DNA of 64,000 nt from the NCBI GenBank assembly GCA_002803225.1, contig NXFV01000472.1:1-64000 (forward strand), given 5' to 3'. The stretch comes from Gamarada debralockiae. Taxonomy: Eukaryota > Ascomycota > Leotiomycetes > Helotiales > Hyphodiscaceae. Below the pieces are notes generated by a model. The model worked only from the letters and a program-made list of their open reading frames with translations. It did not search any database and was not told the origin of the DNA. Of the stretch, positions 34,240 to 44,452 are shown one piece after another. The first letter of the stretch is position 1, and each line of letters begins with the position of its first letter. Both the position numbers and the translations under genes were made by a program.

Positions 34240-34605
34240 GTGCAGCATATTTGTACTGAATACAAGTCCAATGATTCCATCAGAACGTCTTCACTCGAGA
34301 ACAACAGCTCTTTCGAACTCGCGGACGTTTGCGTGTTCACTGGTGACGCTTTCATAGAGCATGGCTATGTATCCGTCCACGAAGGTGTCGTCACAGGAGT
34401 TGGTTCTGGAAAGCGTCTAGACCTAGGTCCAAATGTTCAGGTGATATCGAGGCCAAATCATATATTTATTCCTGGATTGGTCGACTCGCAATGCATGCCA
34501 TCAACGGGAACATCCTGGCTATCGAGCAGCCGTTGAGATTGGGTGACACCAGTTTGTGATATGCACAATGAAACGCGCCACATCGCCAAGCTGCAGGAGG
34601 TAGAC
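34240..34605 (+). pseudogene. Amidohydrolase family N-terminal fragment
   Basis: Matches the beginning of metal-dependent amidohydrolases: FELADVCVFTGDAFIEHGYV, VHEGVVTGVGSGKRLD, then PNHIFIPGLVDS. In this family the next residues are a metal-binding His-x-His; here the sequence is QCM and the frame then shifts, with NGNILAIEQPLRLG and VCDMHNETRHIAKLQE following in other frames. The remaining three quarters of the enzyme are absent. The gene is dead; the original substrate is unknown. Confidence 0.65.
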
Positions 34606-34786
34606 ATACTCTAAATCTAATATATCAATGATCCCTGACGTTTGAATAACTTGCCACCGATTTCGGCGACTAAGGGTCATTATTCCAATTTCAAATGCGA
34701 GCCGTCATATCACCATCCCACTGGTCCAAGTCACCGCCGTCACTCCCATAGCTAGATGTATTCCACGCCAGCGCCAATGCCTTGTC

Positions 34787-35570
34787 TCACCCATGGGGCT
34801 CATACTTCTCATTCCTTAAGTCTCTTTCGGTTTCTGAACTAATCTGGGTAGATAAATTCCAAGAGCCGCTAAGTCTTATGCGGCAGACTTCATAGAGACC
34901 AGGCAAACACTGGACATCTTGCTCGCAATACGCCCTAATCTCTTCCTTCAAAGGTCGTTCATTGAAGACTCCATCATGGCCCCCATACTCTGGTGAAGGA
35001 AAACGCCGACCCCTATCATTTACGATTACCCAGTCGTCCTTCGGGCCTCCGAAAGATTCGAGTCGTGACAGTCGTCTCTGATACAGTTCGCGAGTCCATG
35101 CACCAATCTCTTGCCTCGGCCGTACCAAGCAGCATTCTCCATGAGTTGGAGATCCGTGACGCCTTGCATTCTAATACCTAAATGGCTAAATAAAGCATCT
35201 GAGTCATTGCGAACGTCGAAAATCACTTTCAATGTTATAGGTGACTCGAGGATTTCTTTCATTGTCTTGGACCCATCGTATAGAATGGATGTCATTGAGG
35301 AAGTAGTGAAGGCCGACGAACCAGGAGTGAGAATGTCGACTAGAAATGTGCGATCCAGACCATCATATTCATGGACGAGCAATGTGAGGATAGATGCTGT
35401 TCCATGGCGGGAGATATTTATCCCTTCAAGATCCGGGAAGAGAGTTTTGGGGCTTGAATGGTACACCAGATCAACAAGTTCTTGTATGAATGAGTGCCAA
35501 GAGTCAGCAGAATTCACGAACTTTGAAGGGATTGCTTGTTGGTTCGGCGGCATGATCTGTGGAGCCACGA
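34787..35570 (-). pseudogene. 3'-5' exonuclease-domain protein with a frameshift
   Basis: A DEDD-type exonuclease domain of the kind found in many fungal proteins of unknown role. The first motif is PDLEGINISRHGTASILTLL, carrying the DxE pair; then VIFDVRNDSDALFSHLGIRM and VTDLQLMENAAWYG (second and third motifs), then RLVHGLANCI. Near 35057 (SEARR versus KDDWVIVN) a one-base shift moves the rest to another frame: EYGGHDGVFNERPLKEEI and AYCEQDVQCLPGLYEV, the YxxxD motif. The stop is at 34787-34789. Without the shift the domain would be complete. The start is unclear because the upstream part resembles a PKS fragment. Confidence 0.65.
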
Positions 35571-35639
35571 GGTTTTCTTGCGAGTTCTCAGCGGGCAGCG
35601 TTGGAAGTCGGAGTAATCCGATCCCCTTGACCAAAACGA

Positions 35640-35806
35640 AAAGGCTCCCCTGGTGAACGGTGAGGGGAGTACAGCTCGATGTTTGCTCAATGCCCCTAAT
35701 TACCTCTGCGAATGGGAGTTGGTGCAACCCTGATAACATGGTTCTTTGTGGCCGGAAGGGAAAATGGGTCAACAGAGGAGAACGAAAGTAGTGGCCGCCA
35801 AAAATG
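35640..35806 (-). pseudogene. Scrap resembling a PKS SAT domain C-terminus
   Basis: The frame running into the exonuclease contains GGHYFRSPLLTHF, LHQLPFAEVI and LTVHQGSL. These line up in order and spacing with GRFHTPAHQHTLQ, IQLPFAESLI and RIARGSL in the SAT of the PKS at 29.3 kb, and the DNA shares a CAACTxCCATTCGCAGA stretch. It may be a decayed duplicate of a SAT domain, or chance similarity of the exonuclease N-terminus. Confidence 0.35.
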
Positions 35807-35942
35807 TTACCAGATGATGAGAAAGTCTAGATTTTATCACTATAAACCACTTCAGTATTGCCAAAGGATCCAACTCCTAGCACAAGTTATTTCCAAAACA
35901 TCGCTTCAACGCCCACCAACCGATCCAAAAGGAATCCCAGCG

Positions 35943-38027
35943 TCAAAAATTAGTATCGCTTCCACTGTCGCCGAAAGGGTCCAGTACAGTCCTCCCACCC
36001 TTCCATTTGCCTGGTGATTTCTTCAAATGACTTGACTGGCACTTCACCAATACCGCAGTATCTTCATCTATCACGTCATTCAATGCGGCACAACTCCCAG
36101 CGGTAGTGAAGAGCAACTTTAGTGCATTGCCACTTCTGTCGCTGTCGGAGGTTTCACTCCTTTTCTGTAGGAGTCCCAGCAGTTCAAGAAGATAGTGCTC
36201 GCCACATTCCGCGAAGTCCAACCGCTCAAGGCCATCGATTATGATCAACAAAAGAGGTGGTCCAATCAGTAAGACATCCGACAGGATGCTCAGACCCTCT
36301 TTCCAAGTTTTCAGCGTCCCGTCTAACGCTTCAAACCTCGCAGCGCTCAGCTGTGGGGCATCGAAGTTAGGTGGGATGGAGTCGATGACCTGGCGAATCA
36401 AGGTGTACAGCAGGCTGATGATACCTTTCTCGTCTGTTGTATTCTCGTCCGTATGCATTGTCGGATAGCAGAAGCATGCGAAAGGGACACCCAATTCGGA
36501 TGCTGCATTTGCGACGCTCGCGGCGATACTGGTGGTTGGAGCGGGGTATTTAGCGGGGACACCGATAATCCAAAGTCTTTCGGATTCCGTACTGGTTGTC
36601 CAGTGTTGGAGAGCTTTTACAATTGCATGCTCGGCGAAGATGTCGCTGGGATAGATGAGAGTAGCAGGATCCGCAAAGATGGTGATGTGATCTTGAAGGT
36701 CGCGGGAAAGATAGGTCAAAGAAGTACCTGGAGTCGGCGGCGCCACCAGTAGTTGTGGCTCGGTGTCCTCAACAGACCTTGGAGGGCTTCTCACTTGATA
36801 ATAATCAGCTTCGCTTTCATTTAATCAGAAACGTCGGGTAACTCACTTGGACTAGGCGAACCAGGAGCAGGATTCGTCCCATAGCGTCCGATGAGCTCCA
36901 GGAAATCAGCAGCCTGCATATGCAGAAGGTTTGCCATTCCTTTTCCAACAGCAGCTTTGCCTGTCAACGATTTCAGGAACTCGTACTTCATTTGGTACGT
37001 TTCAGCTTCTCTCTTCCAGTGCTCCTTCTCTTCCCATGTTTGCTGTGACTGGGCCTCGGATGTAATTCTGAAATCTCTGAACTCGGCCATAGAGCCAATG
37101 TTTGCGCGCCGACTGATTCGTGCGGACAACTTTTGTATATCCTTCAATTGGTCGGCGAATGTCTACCGAAAATCAGAGTTCAAGCTGTTCAGCAACTTGT
37201 GGTGGCTCTTCGACTGATACCATTGCATGGCCTTCCGCAGGAACTGGAAGACATGGGCGTAAAGTTCACTGATAACCTTCTTCATCTCCTCCGTTGGGTA
37301 TATCTTTGCCTCGCTCACGCAGATTTCCACCTCTTCCGAAATATCGACGAGTGATTTGGCAATTTCCTCTGCAATCTTGCGGTGATTGACGGATGCTTGA
37401 ATCAAAGCCTTGATTGCGCCGCAGAATATCGAACAGTACTCGCTTTGATTCGGTAACATGTCAAGCAGGTTCGAATGCGCGTTCAATGTCCCGCAGAACT
37501 TATGAAAGTACTTCTGTGCCTTTCCTCCCGCAAAGCGATCTTTGGTTTCCCATGCCTTCCCCGCTTGTGTGACCACATCTTTCAAGTTCTTAATCGTGAC
37601 TGTCCCTGTGGCTGGTCGTGTCCCGCCCCAGGCAGAGCCTTTCTTCTTCGCATCTTGTATTTGAATGAACTTTTCCCATTCGGCATTGAGTCGTGTGCTT
37701 TCGATCGCGAGAGATGCCGCTTCCTCGTTCCTGAAAAGACAAAGACGTCAGACAAGTTGAATTCAATTCGATCCAGAGTCAGGGAAATACGGACTCTGCC
37801 AGGAACTCGGCTGATTGATAATATGAGCTCCATTCTCTACTCACTACAGTCTTTGGAACCCCGACAACCTGGTGCAGACCTTGCGCGATAATATTGTCTG
37901 GCTCCCTCTGCACGACATCGAGAGAGAAGCTGCGAACGAGAGACGTTGCTTCGAATTCCTCGGCGACGCGCTGGTCGTGCCGAGGATCGAGTACGTTCAT
38001 CGTCTGGGCGTGAACCACCTGAGCCAT
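35943..38027 (-). CDS. DUF7708-domain protein with a C-terminal P-loop-like region
   Basis: A fungal accessory protein of unknown function. Three introns connect: an N-terminal piece from the ATG at 38027; a helical DUF7708 domain with STRLNAEWEKFIQIQD, KYFHKFCGTLNAHSNLLDML, FCGAIKALIQASVNHRKIAE and LYAHVFQFLRKAMQWYQSKS; a coiled-coil stretch around EEKEHWKREAETYQMKYEF; then an NTPase-like module with LWIIGVPAKYPAPTTSIA in the Walker A place and LLLIIIDGLERLDF as Walker B. The Walker A lacks the usual GKS/T, so nucleotide binding is doubtful. The total of roughly 590 residues is normal for the type. The next gene upstream, a AAA+ ATPase, is divergent. Proteins with this domain are often compared with NLR-type immune proteins; that role is inference. 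Confidence 0.75.
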
Positions 38028-38690
38028 GCCAAATCCCAGTTTCGCATGAGTTTAGTTACCATCGCAACTTCCCGTGCAGATACATTGGGATCAAGTATAT
38101 AGACGAGGGGTTGAAAATTGTCGTGCCACTCAGCCTTGTGAGCAGTGAGGCGGAGTCGCCGAAGCATCGTGTTTCGAAGAGCTTCAGGCTCTCGATCGCG
38201 ATACCTCACCGCCAGCCACGGACCTAACCTTGTCTTAACCCCTTTTCGGACCCCAATGCTGACAGCGCCCCGCAACAGCCACCAAGTCTAAGCCCCGCTC
38301 CAGCCAAACTTAGCGGACAGCTAACCCCTGTAGAAGACGGGGCGCGTCCACGGGAGAGTGCGATGTGTCCAATGGAAACTCTATCACATCAATCGAAGCT
38401 AACGATTCTCTTACATGTTCTAGAGAGCTTGCAGCAAAATGAAAAGCATCCCCTTGGCAGCTGGTATGGCGGCTCTTCATTTCGTCCGATGCGGAACAGA
38501 CTGAAGATGCGACGAGCTGAAGACTTCTTACGTTCTTCCTCAAACCTTCCAAAGCTTCGTCACCTCATGCGCTCACCTCGTCTTCCTGCGCTTTTTGATT
38601 AATCTACACTAACACGGTTTGAGACTGCGATAAGGCTGCTGGCCAGCGAAACATTTGTTATCTATTCTCGGTTCAACGTGAATTTCGACG
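38028..38690. other. Head-to-head spacer between DUF7708 and AAA+ genes
   Basis: A 660-base gap between two divergent starts, presumably both promoters. Small open frames at 38310-38602 have no family features. Confidence 0.4.
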
Positions 38691-41593
38691 ATGGTGAGTC
38701 CAGTCGGATCGAAACCCTTGCGCTTCATTAACGATCAACAGTCATACCGCCCAGGGCATGTTAACGGTATGGAGAATGGCGCCGTGAAGGAAAGTAAAGA
38801 TAGCAAGGAGAACGATGCCTCTACCCCAACAGACCCGCCCGTTGGTCACCTCGATCAAATATTTCTCTTGTACGACACTGACACATCGAAAAGGTCGTGA
38901 CTGAAACGCCGGGCTCTTCTTCAACCTCTGAACCCAATTCCAACGCTGAAGATGAATTTGGGGGGATCAATACAGCTGCGACCAGCCCTGAAAAGGACCC
39001 TCCCGAGGCGGCAGAGGCGGGGAAAGTTGGTGGCGCCCCAGCCGCAGTTGAAGCAGTTCCAGACCCACAGGAGGAGCCAAAGGAACCCGAAGAGGTTCCT
39101 GATATTCTCTATTGTCTCGATTACCGAGACTTCGCTGGAGATCTGATCCAACGGAAGAAGGATTCTAAACCCATTGATGTCAACTCGCTGGCCAAAGCGA
39201 AAGACAAGGAAGACATCGTGGTGGAGAAGAAACCCGTGCTTGAGATAGTGACCGAAATCACAGCCCAAGTTAGTCGTCCGAGACGCCGCTATCCTCCGCC
39301 GCCCAGGCGACGATCCATCCGATCCACGAGTAGCTCCAGATCCAGGAGTTCCAGTCCGGCTTCGGCTCCAGAGAGAGTACCCAGGCACCCAGTATATTAC
39401 AGCAGTGATGATGAAGATGTTGAGCCTTTGGAAATAAGCAAAGTGGGGAAGACATCGATGATCATTCATTCTGCGTACTTGAACAATGCCATCAGACATG
39501 TTGTCAAATACTACCCTGGAGCCAGCTTACTAGTCAGTATCCTTCGATCTATTCATCTCATACTTATTGCTCACGAACCCAATAGAGCAAGCGCTTGACC
39601 TTTGAAGAGCCTTACCAGATGATTGTGCATCATCGAAAGGAATTAGAGGAATACAAGACCAATCACCCATCTGAGCATCCTAAAGACTACCAGGAAGAAG
39701 CCAATAGACACATCGACATCCTCCTTAATTTCATCGAGGAGAATCTTGGAGCTGCAATCAGGGCGGAAGAAGCGCGCCATAAGAAGGATCCACCACTTTG
39801 CACCTTCGAGTACCTTTGGCTTCTCTTCAAACCAGGAGAGGAAGCGTACATGACAGACGACTTCAACCCTGACAAGAAGAGGGCAGTCATCATATCCAAG
39901 GTGTTCAAGCCCAGGGATGACAAGTACGAGATCGATTCCTTCAACATCAAATTCGACGGCAGGATGATCGACTCCTCCAAATGGTGGAGTGACCTCTACA
40001 CGTTCGAGGGAGAAAGGGAGGTGAACTGGCTCATCTTATATCCCACACGATTCCACCAAGAGAAGTTGGAGAAGCAAAACAATCTCCCACTCAGGGAGAA
40101 ATTGATTGGGCATGGAAAGATGTATTGGAAGTTCTGCCAGCAGGCGTACATGGAATACTCTGGCAAACTAGCGGACCGCGGGCCGAATTCCAAGAAGTTT
40201 AATGGGAGGGTTATCATTGATGTCAAGGCCTGGAACCAATTTGCGCCTGACAAGCAGTCGACTTCGGCGTCACCTGATCGCCCTGGAGCTCCGAGACGGC
40301 GTCTGAAGGCTGCACGGAGTGCGAATCCAGGCGGCCCACGCAAACCTCCGCCTGGGCCGAGCAATCTGGATTACATGTCGGTCATGCCAGGTGCGTGTAC
40401 GTGCGAGCATTGTAAAGATCTTCCCAGCACGTTGACGAGCAAGCGCTTCCGTGGATACGAGTATTGGGACCCCAAGAAGGACAATCCAGAGGATGAGACA
40501 CTTTATTTCCTTTGCAATGATACGCTCGAGGGATACATCCTCTCAGATAGAGAATGGGGAGTGTTTGACGTGTCATGCTTGAAAGAGCCCGTCATGTCAA
40601 ATGCATTTGACTACCTAGTCTTGGGTGAGCATCTTCTTCGCCCCTAAAATTACTACTAACATAAACCACAGACGAGGACATCAAATCAACAATCAAATCC
40701 CTAGTCTGGAGATACGAAACAAGCGAAGGATCCGTCATGCCCTGGTCGGCAGACTTCATCAAAGGAAAAGGAGAAGGCCAAATCTTTCTTCTCCACGGCG
40801 CTCCCGGTGTTGGGAAAACCTGTACCGCAGAATGTGTTGCAGAGCTCACGCAAAGACCCCTCCTCTCTATCACATGCGGAGACATGGGCACAACACCGGA
40901 AGAAGTCGAAGAGAACCTAGACGAATTCCTCCAGCTCGGCGAACTATGGGGTGCGATCCTTCTCTTGGACGAAGCAGACATTTATCTTGAGCAGCGAGAC
41001 TCCGAGAATCTGCCTCGCAACGCTTTGGTTTCCGTCTTCCTACGCGCTCTCGAGTACTACAAGGGTATTTTGTTTCTGACGACGAATCGTGTAGGGACAT
41101 TTGATGATGCGTTTATCTCACGTATCCATGTTGCGCTGCATTACAGGGACTTGACGGATTCAGACAGAGAGAAGATCTGGAATAACAATTTTGAGAGATT
41201 GGAGAATGAGAAGAGGCCTAAGAGAATTAAGATCCCGATTTCCACAAAGGAGTATGCGACCGAGAGTAAGGAGATGAAAGAGATTAAGTGGAATGGGAGA
41301 GAGATTAGAAACGGTTTGGCCTGCCTCCCTTCATCCCTTTCGTTGAGTAGTGAGGGATGTTTGCTGATGAGGGATCACTAGCTTTTCAAACTGCCGTTGC
41401 GCTCGCGGAGTATGAGGCCAACAAGGATGGTGCCGAGTTCGTGACCTTGAAGGATAGGCATTTGAAGTCAGTTGTGAAGATGAGCAAGAGCTTCAAAGAG
41501 TATCTTCGCAGTACGCATAAGAACCTAGATTCTTCGAGGAGGGCGAGGATAAATGAGTGGAGAGACGATAATTTCGGGAAGTCGGAATCGTAG
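38691..41593 (+). CDS. AAA+ ATPase with N-terminal DUF7025
   Basis: A large fungal AAA+ protein of unknown cellular role. The N-terminal 250 residues are disordered, rich in Glu, Pro and an Arg/Ser tract (RRRSIRSTSSSRSRSSS). Then DUF7025 with YQMIVHHRKELEEYK, FEYLWLLFKPGEEAY, WWSDLYTFEGEREVNWL and CTCEHCKDLP; then the AAA core with Walker A LLHGAPGVGKTCTAE, Walker B ILLLDEADIYLEQRD, sensor LFLTTNRVGTFDDAF and arginine finger region ISRIHVALHY. Four introns: about 38845-38891 (donor GTTGGT), 39536-39586, 40626-40671 and 41315-41379. The stop is at 41593. All ATPase motifs are intact. The ATG at 38691 is followed immediately by GTGAGT, so the true first exon could differ. It is divergent to the DUF7708 gene. 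Confidence 0.85.
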
Positions 41594-41753
41594 GGTTGTT
41601 GAGTGCTCGCGACTTTCATACCCCATCATTGCATTTTTTGCTCAATGATCATTCTTTGGAGCCTTGGTATAGCTTACCGGTAGCGCTGCATTCTGTTCTC
41701 ATCTTCTCTTCATAGCGAAATACGAGTTCTCATTGTCGACTACCTTCCTGGAG

Positions 41754-42384
41754 CTACAACTTCCCTTCCTCCACCAACATCCTAAGTTGGGCCAGCATAC
41801 CAGCAACACCCCCCGGAGCCGTCATCTGATACTCCTTCTGCTTAGCAATAGCCTCCTTACTCCCAGCTTCGATTTCCTTATGCTCCCACTCGAACGTGAA
41901 AGTCAGGTATAACTCATCAGGAGTCGCGCCAGTGGAGACGATGTTCAAGACACGGCTTGCGGCACCTACGGTTCTGAAAATTTCAAGACCTGAGCCAGCG
42001 GAAGACTAGGGTGGGGTCAGAATATGATATGGGGGTTGCTGAATGAGGAGAGTACGGTGATAGGTTTGATGTGCGTGATTTTCTCTTGAACTTTAGGTCC
42101 TATGATGGGTGGTTGGCCAACTCCACCACCTGTCGGCGTCAGATCAAGGCATGGTAAATGGAGGGGGGAAGGGCACCATCTTTGAATTTCACCTCGCGCA
42201 GGACAGTTTCTCCGTCGTCTTCAAGGACCTCGCAGGTGTCGATGACAGCTAAGAATGACTGTGGTTGTTTGCGTTTGAGCTCCAAGCCAGCCCACACTTG
42301 GTCGAGGGTCAAGACAGGGGAAATTCCCGGTGGGTTGACTTTGTTCATCAGATCATTAGATTGAAATTTGAAATCCGATCGCAT
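41754..42384 (-). CDS. DUF1857 (AtaL-like) protein
   Basis: A small START/SRPBCC-fold protein of the DUF1857 group, named after AtaL of the acetylaranotin cluster; its biochemical role is unknown. N-terminal exon: KVNPPGISPVLTLDQVWAGL, then FLAVIDTCEVLEDDGETVLR and EVKFKDG. After an intron the middle reads GQPPIIGPKVQEKITHIKP, and the last exon has VLNIVSTGATPDELYLTFTF, KQKEYQMTAPGGVAGMLAQL and a stop at 41754. About 165 residues, normal for the family. The start may be the ATG at 42384 or the internal one 12 codons later. It is convergent with the AAA+ gene. Not clearly part of a cluster here. Confidence 0.8.
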
Positions 42385-43040
42385 GAACTCAACTAGACAG
42401 GGGAATGATGAAATGGTGGAATTGAACTGTGGAATATCTGCTCACTCGGCAATGTTGCGGCAGCAAATAAGATCGTCATCGTATCAAGATTGCCGTGGGA
42501 AAATTATGGATCTCCGAATCAAGATTCTACATAAAAGAGAAACCTTTCCACTAGGATTCAGCAACTGAAGTTGCAGAATCGAATGGAGATTGCTTGATAC
42601 TTATCAGATAGCAGCTGAACGTCCGGGTAAAGACGAGCTAGAAAATAAGTGGGCTTCAACCAATAGGCTTAACTCCATCCGCCGATGAAGGGCCTTGCAT
42701 ACACTCTACCCTACCTTACAAGGTAGCTTCAGATGCATAGATGAGGCGTAGATCATATTCCCAGCAAGTGAAACCTTCTCCAATTCATCATAGCGCTCCA
42801 AACAGAGTCCACCGGGCCACTGAGGTTACTTCTAGAAAGTGGGGCCCAGAAAATGAGCCGAAATACACCCAATTACATCATATATCAGTTTCTGCGACAG
42901 CTCAGAAATATTTTTCCCAATCCGGAGAAGGTTTTGAACAGAAGTGGGTACACACTTCGAGAGGACGTCAGGAATATTGCCTGAAATAATCGGTATCTTC
43001 AGCACAGATCTGACCCGACACCTGGAGGCCTTGTAAGCTT

Positions 43041-43070
43041 GTCCGTAAGGTACGGACGTACAGGCTGTAC
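43041..43070. repeat. Two adjacent palindromes
   Basis: GTCCGTA-AGG-TACGGAC is directly followed by GTACAG-G-CTGTAC. Both arms are perfect. A TATAAATA box follows at about 43079. Confidence 0.7.
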
Positions 43071-43239
43071 AGCGATCTATAAATACAGGCCCTAGAATTA
43101 GTGAAGACAACAAATAATCAATTCATGCACTTCTTCAAGATCAGTTTTACTAGCGTATATGTGATCTTCAATAAGCCTATTTCGACAGACGACCCAACAG
43201 AGGGGTAATCGCGTAACATCGAGGGGTAGCAGAGGTGAC

Positions 43240-43456
43240 ACGAAAATATCAAGTTAATTAACTACAATCAGATTAAATTAGCTCAAATTAGATTTTATTT
43301 TGATTAAGTGTTTTTCAATAATCAAATAAAATCCATTATAATCAGACTATATCAGATTAAAATCAGATTAGATTAGATTTTCATTATAGATTTATTTGGA
43401 TTGATTAGATTAGATTAATGGCTTATAATCTAATCTTATCAAATCAAATGCCACAC
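43240..43456. repeat. AT-rich block of AGATT/AATCT units with a hairpin
   Basis: Repeated AGATTAGATT and ATCAGATTA words in irregular array, almost free of G-C pairs. AGATTAGATTA (43407-43417) and its exact complement TAATCTAATCT (43426-43436) form an 11-base stem with an 8-base loop. Confidence 0.75.
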
Positions 43457-44452
43457 TGACTGGGGTAGTGCTTTTTGTCAAGAGGTCAGAGCCGCTATGG
43501 CAATACTGACGGCACCCACATCGACACTAACAACCATTCGTCGAACGCACCGTCTCAAGCGAGTTCTTGGCATGCTTGTAGTGCAAATGCCCCAGAGGGG
43601 CTGTGCACAACTAAATCAAACTTGTGTCACTAGACAAGTAACTGGATACTGCGTGAGCGTCATAGCGTCATTGCGCCAGCGCTATACTGCTCGCAGATAC
43701 CGATGGCAGGGACCTTATTTACCGATATCTAGCGAGATTAAATCTACATCACTACCCCTGCCCACCACGATAAAGGGCTGCATCAATTATGCGCTTTTCC
43801 GCTGTCAGACGCTACGACGGTAGGCGCAATTGAAATTCATCCACTTCTCAGGAACACCAAAATTTCTCAAATCTCTATGAACCCGCGAATTTATAAATAC
43901 ACCAAAACTTATCAAAACACTCTCAAGTCAAGAAGAGGAAAAGAATAGAAGCATATCTATCATTTGCCAGATTTTTAAGATCCTGGAATTATTAGTTGTA
44001 TTTTAAAATCAATTGTTTTTCAGTCCCGTTTTCCAAGGATCTCGCTTAAATTTCGAAACTGGACGATTTTCAATTGCGGCGACATGCATAGGCACTAATG
44101 AGATCTCCTGCAACACTGGTTTGATAGGCTGCTAGGGATGGAATCTTAACTTGCACGGAGAAACTCTTAAATATCTTGAGATTCTTGAAAATACTGACTG
44201 GTGCGTTTCGAAGCTCATAAATTCACTTCTGATACCAAAACTCTATACTCGCACGGCAGTCTCGTGTGTCTCGTAGCAGGATTAAGGGGCCAGGGTGTAT
44301 GCCAATATGTCAAACTTGGACGTTATATCCGCCACCTTAGATCAATATATACATACATATATGTATCCAATCGCCCGTAAAGGCTGACTCTTCAACCGCC
44401 CAGTTTACACTTACTATTCGTTTTATTTTTGCATCCGCCAGCAGCTATCCTA

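Larger units (their letters stand above)
42385..44452. other. Gene-poor, AT-rich spacer
   Basis: Two kilobases with no recognisable gene. It contains a tandem palindrome pair (43041-43070), an AT-rich block of AGATT units (43240-43456), and TATA-like sequence near 44350 upstream of the M35-like gene. The open frame at 43497-43823 has no family features. Confidence 0.5.

Noticed and set aside
37460..37480. Possible tRNA B-box (GGTTCGAAT)
   Set aside because: It lies inside the DUF7708 coding exon and no matching A-box or cloverleaf is present.
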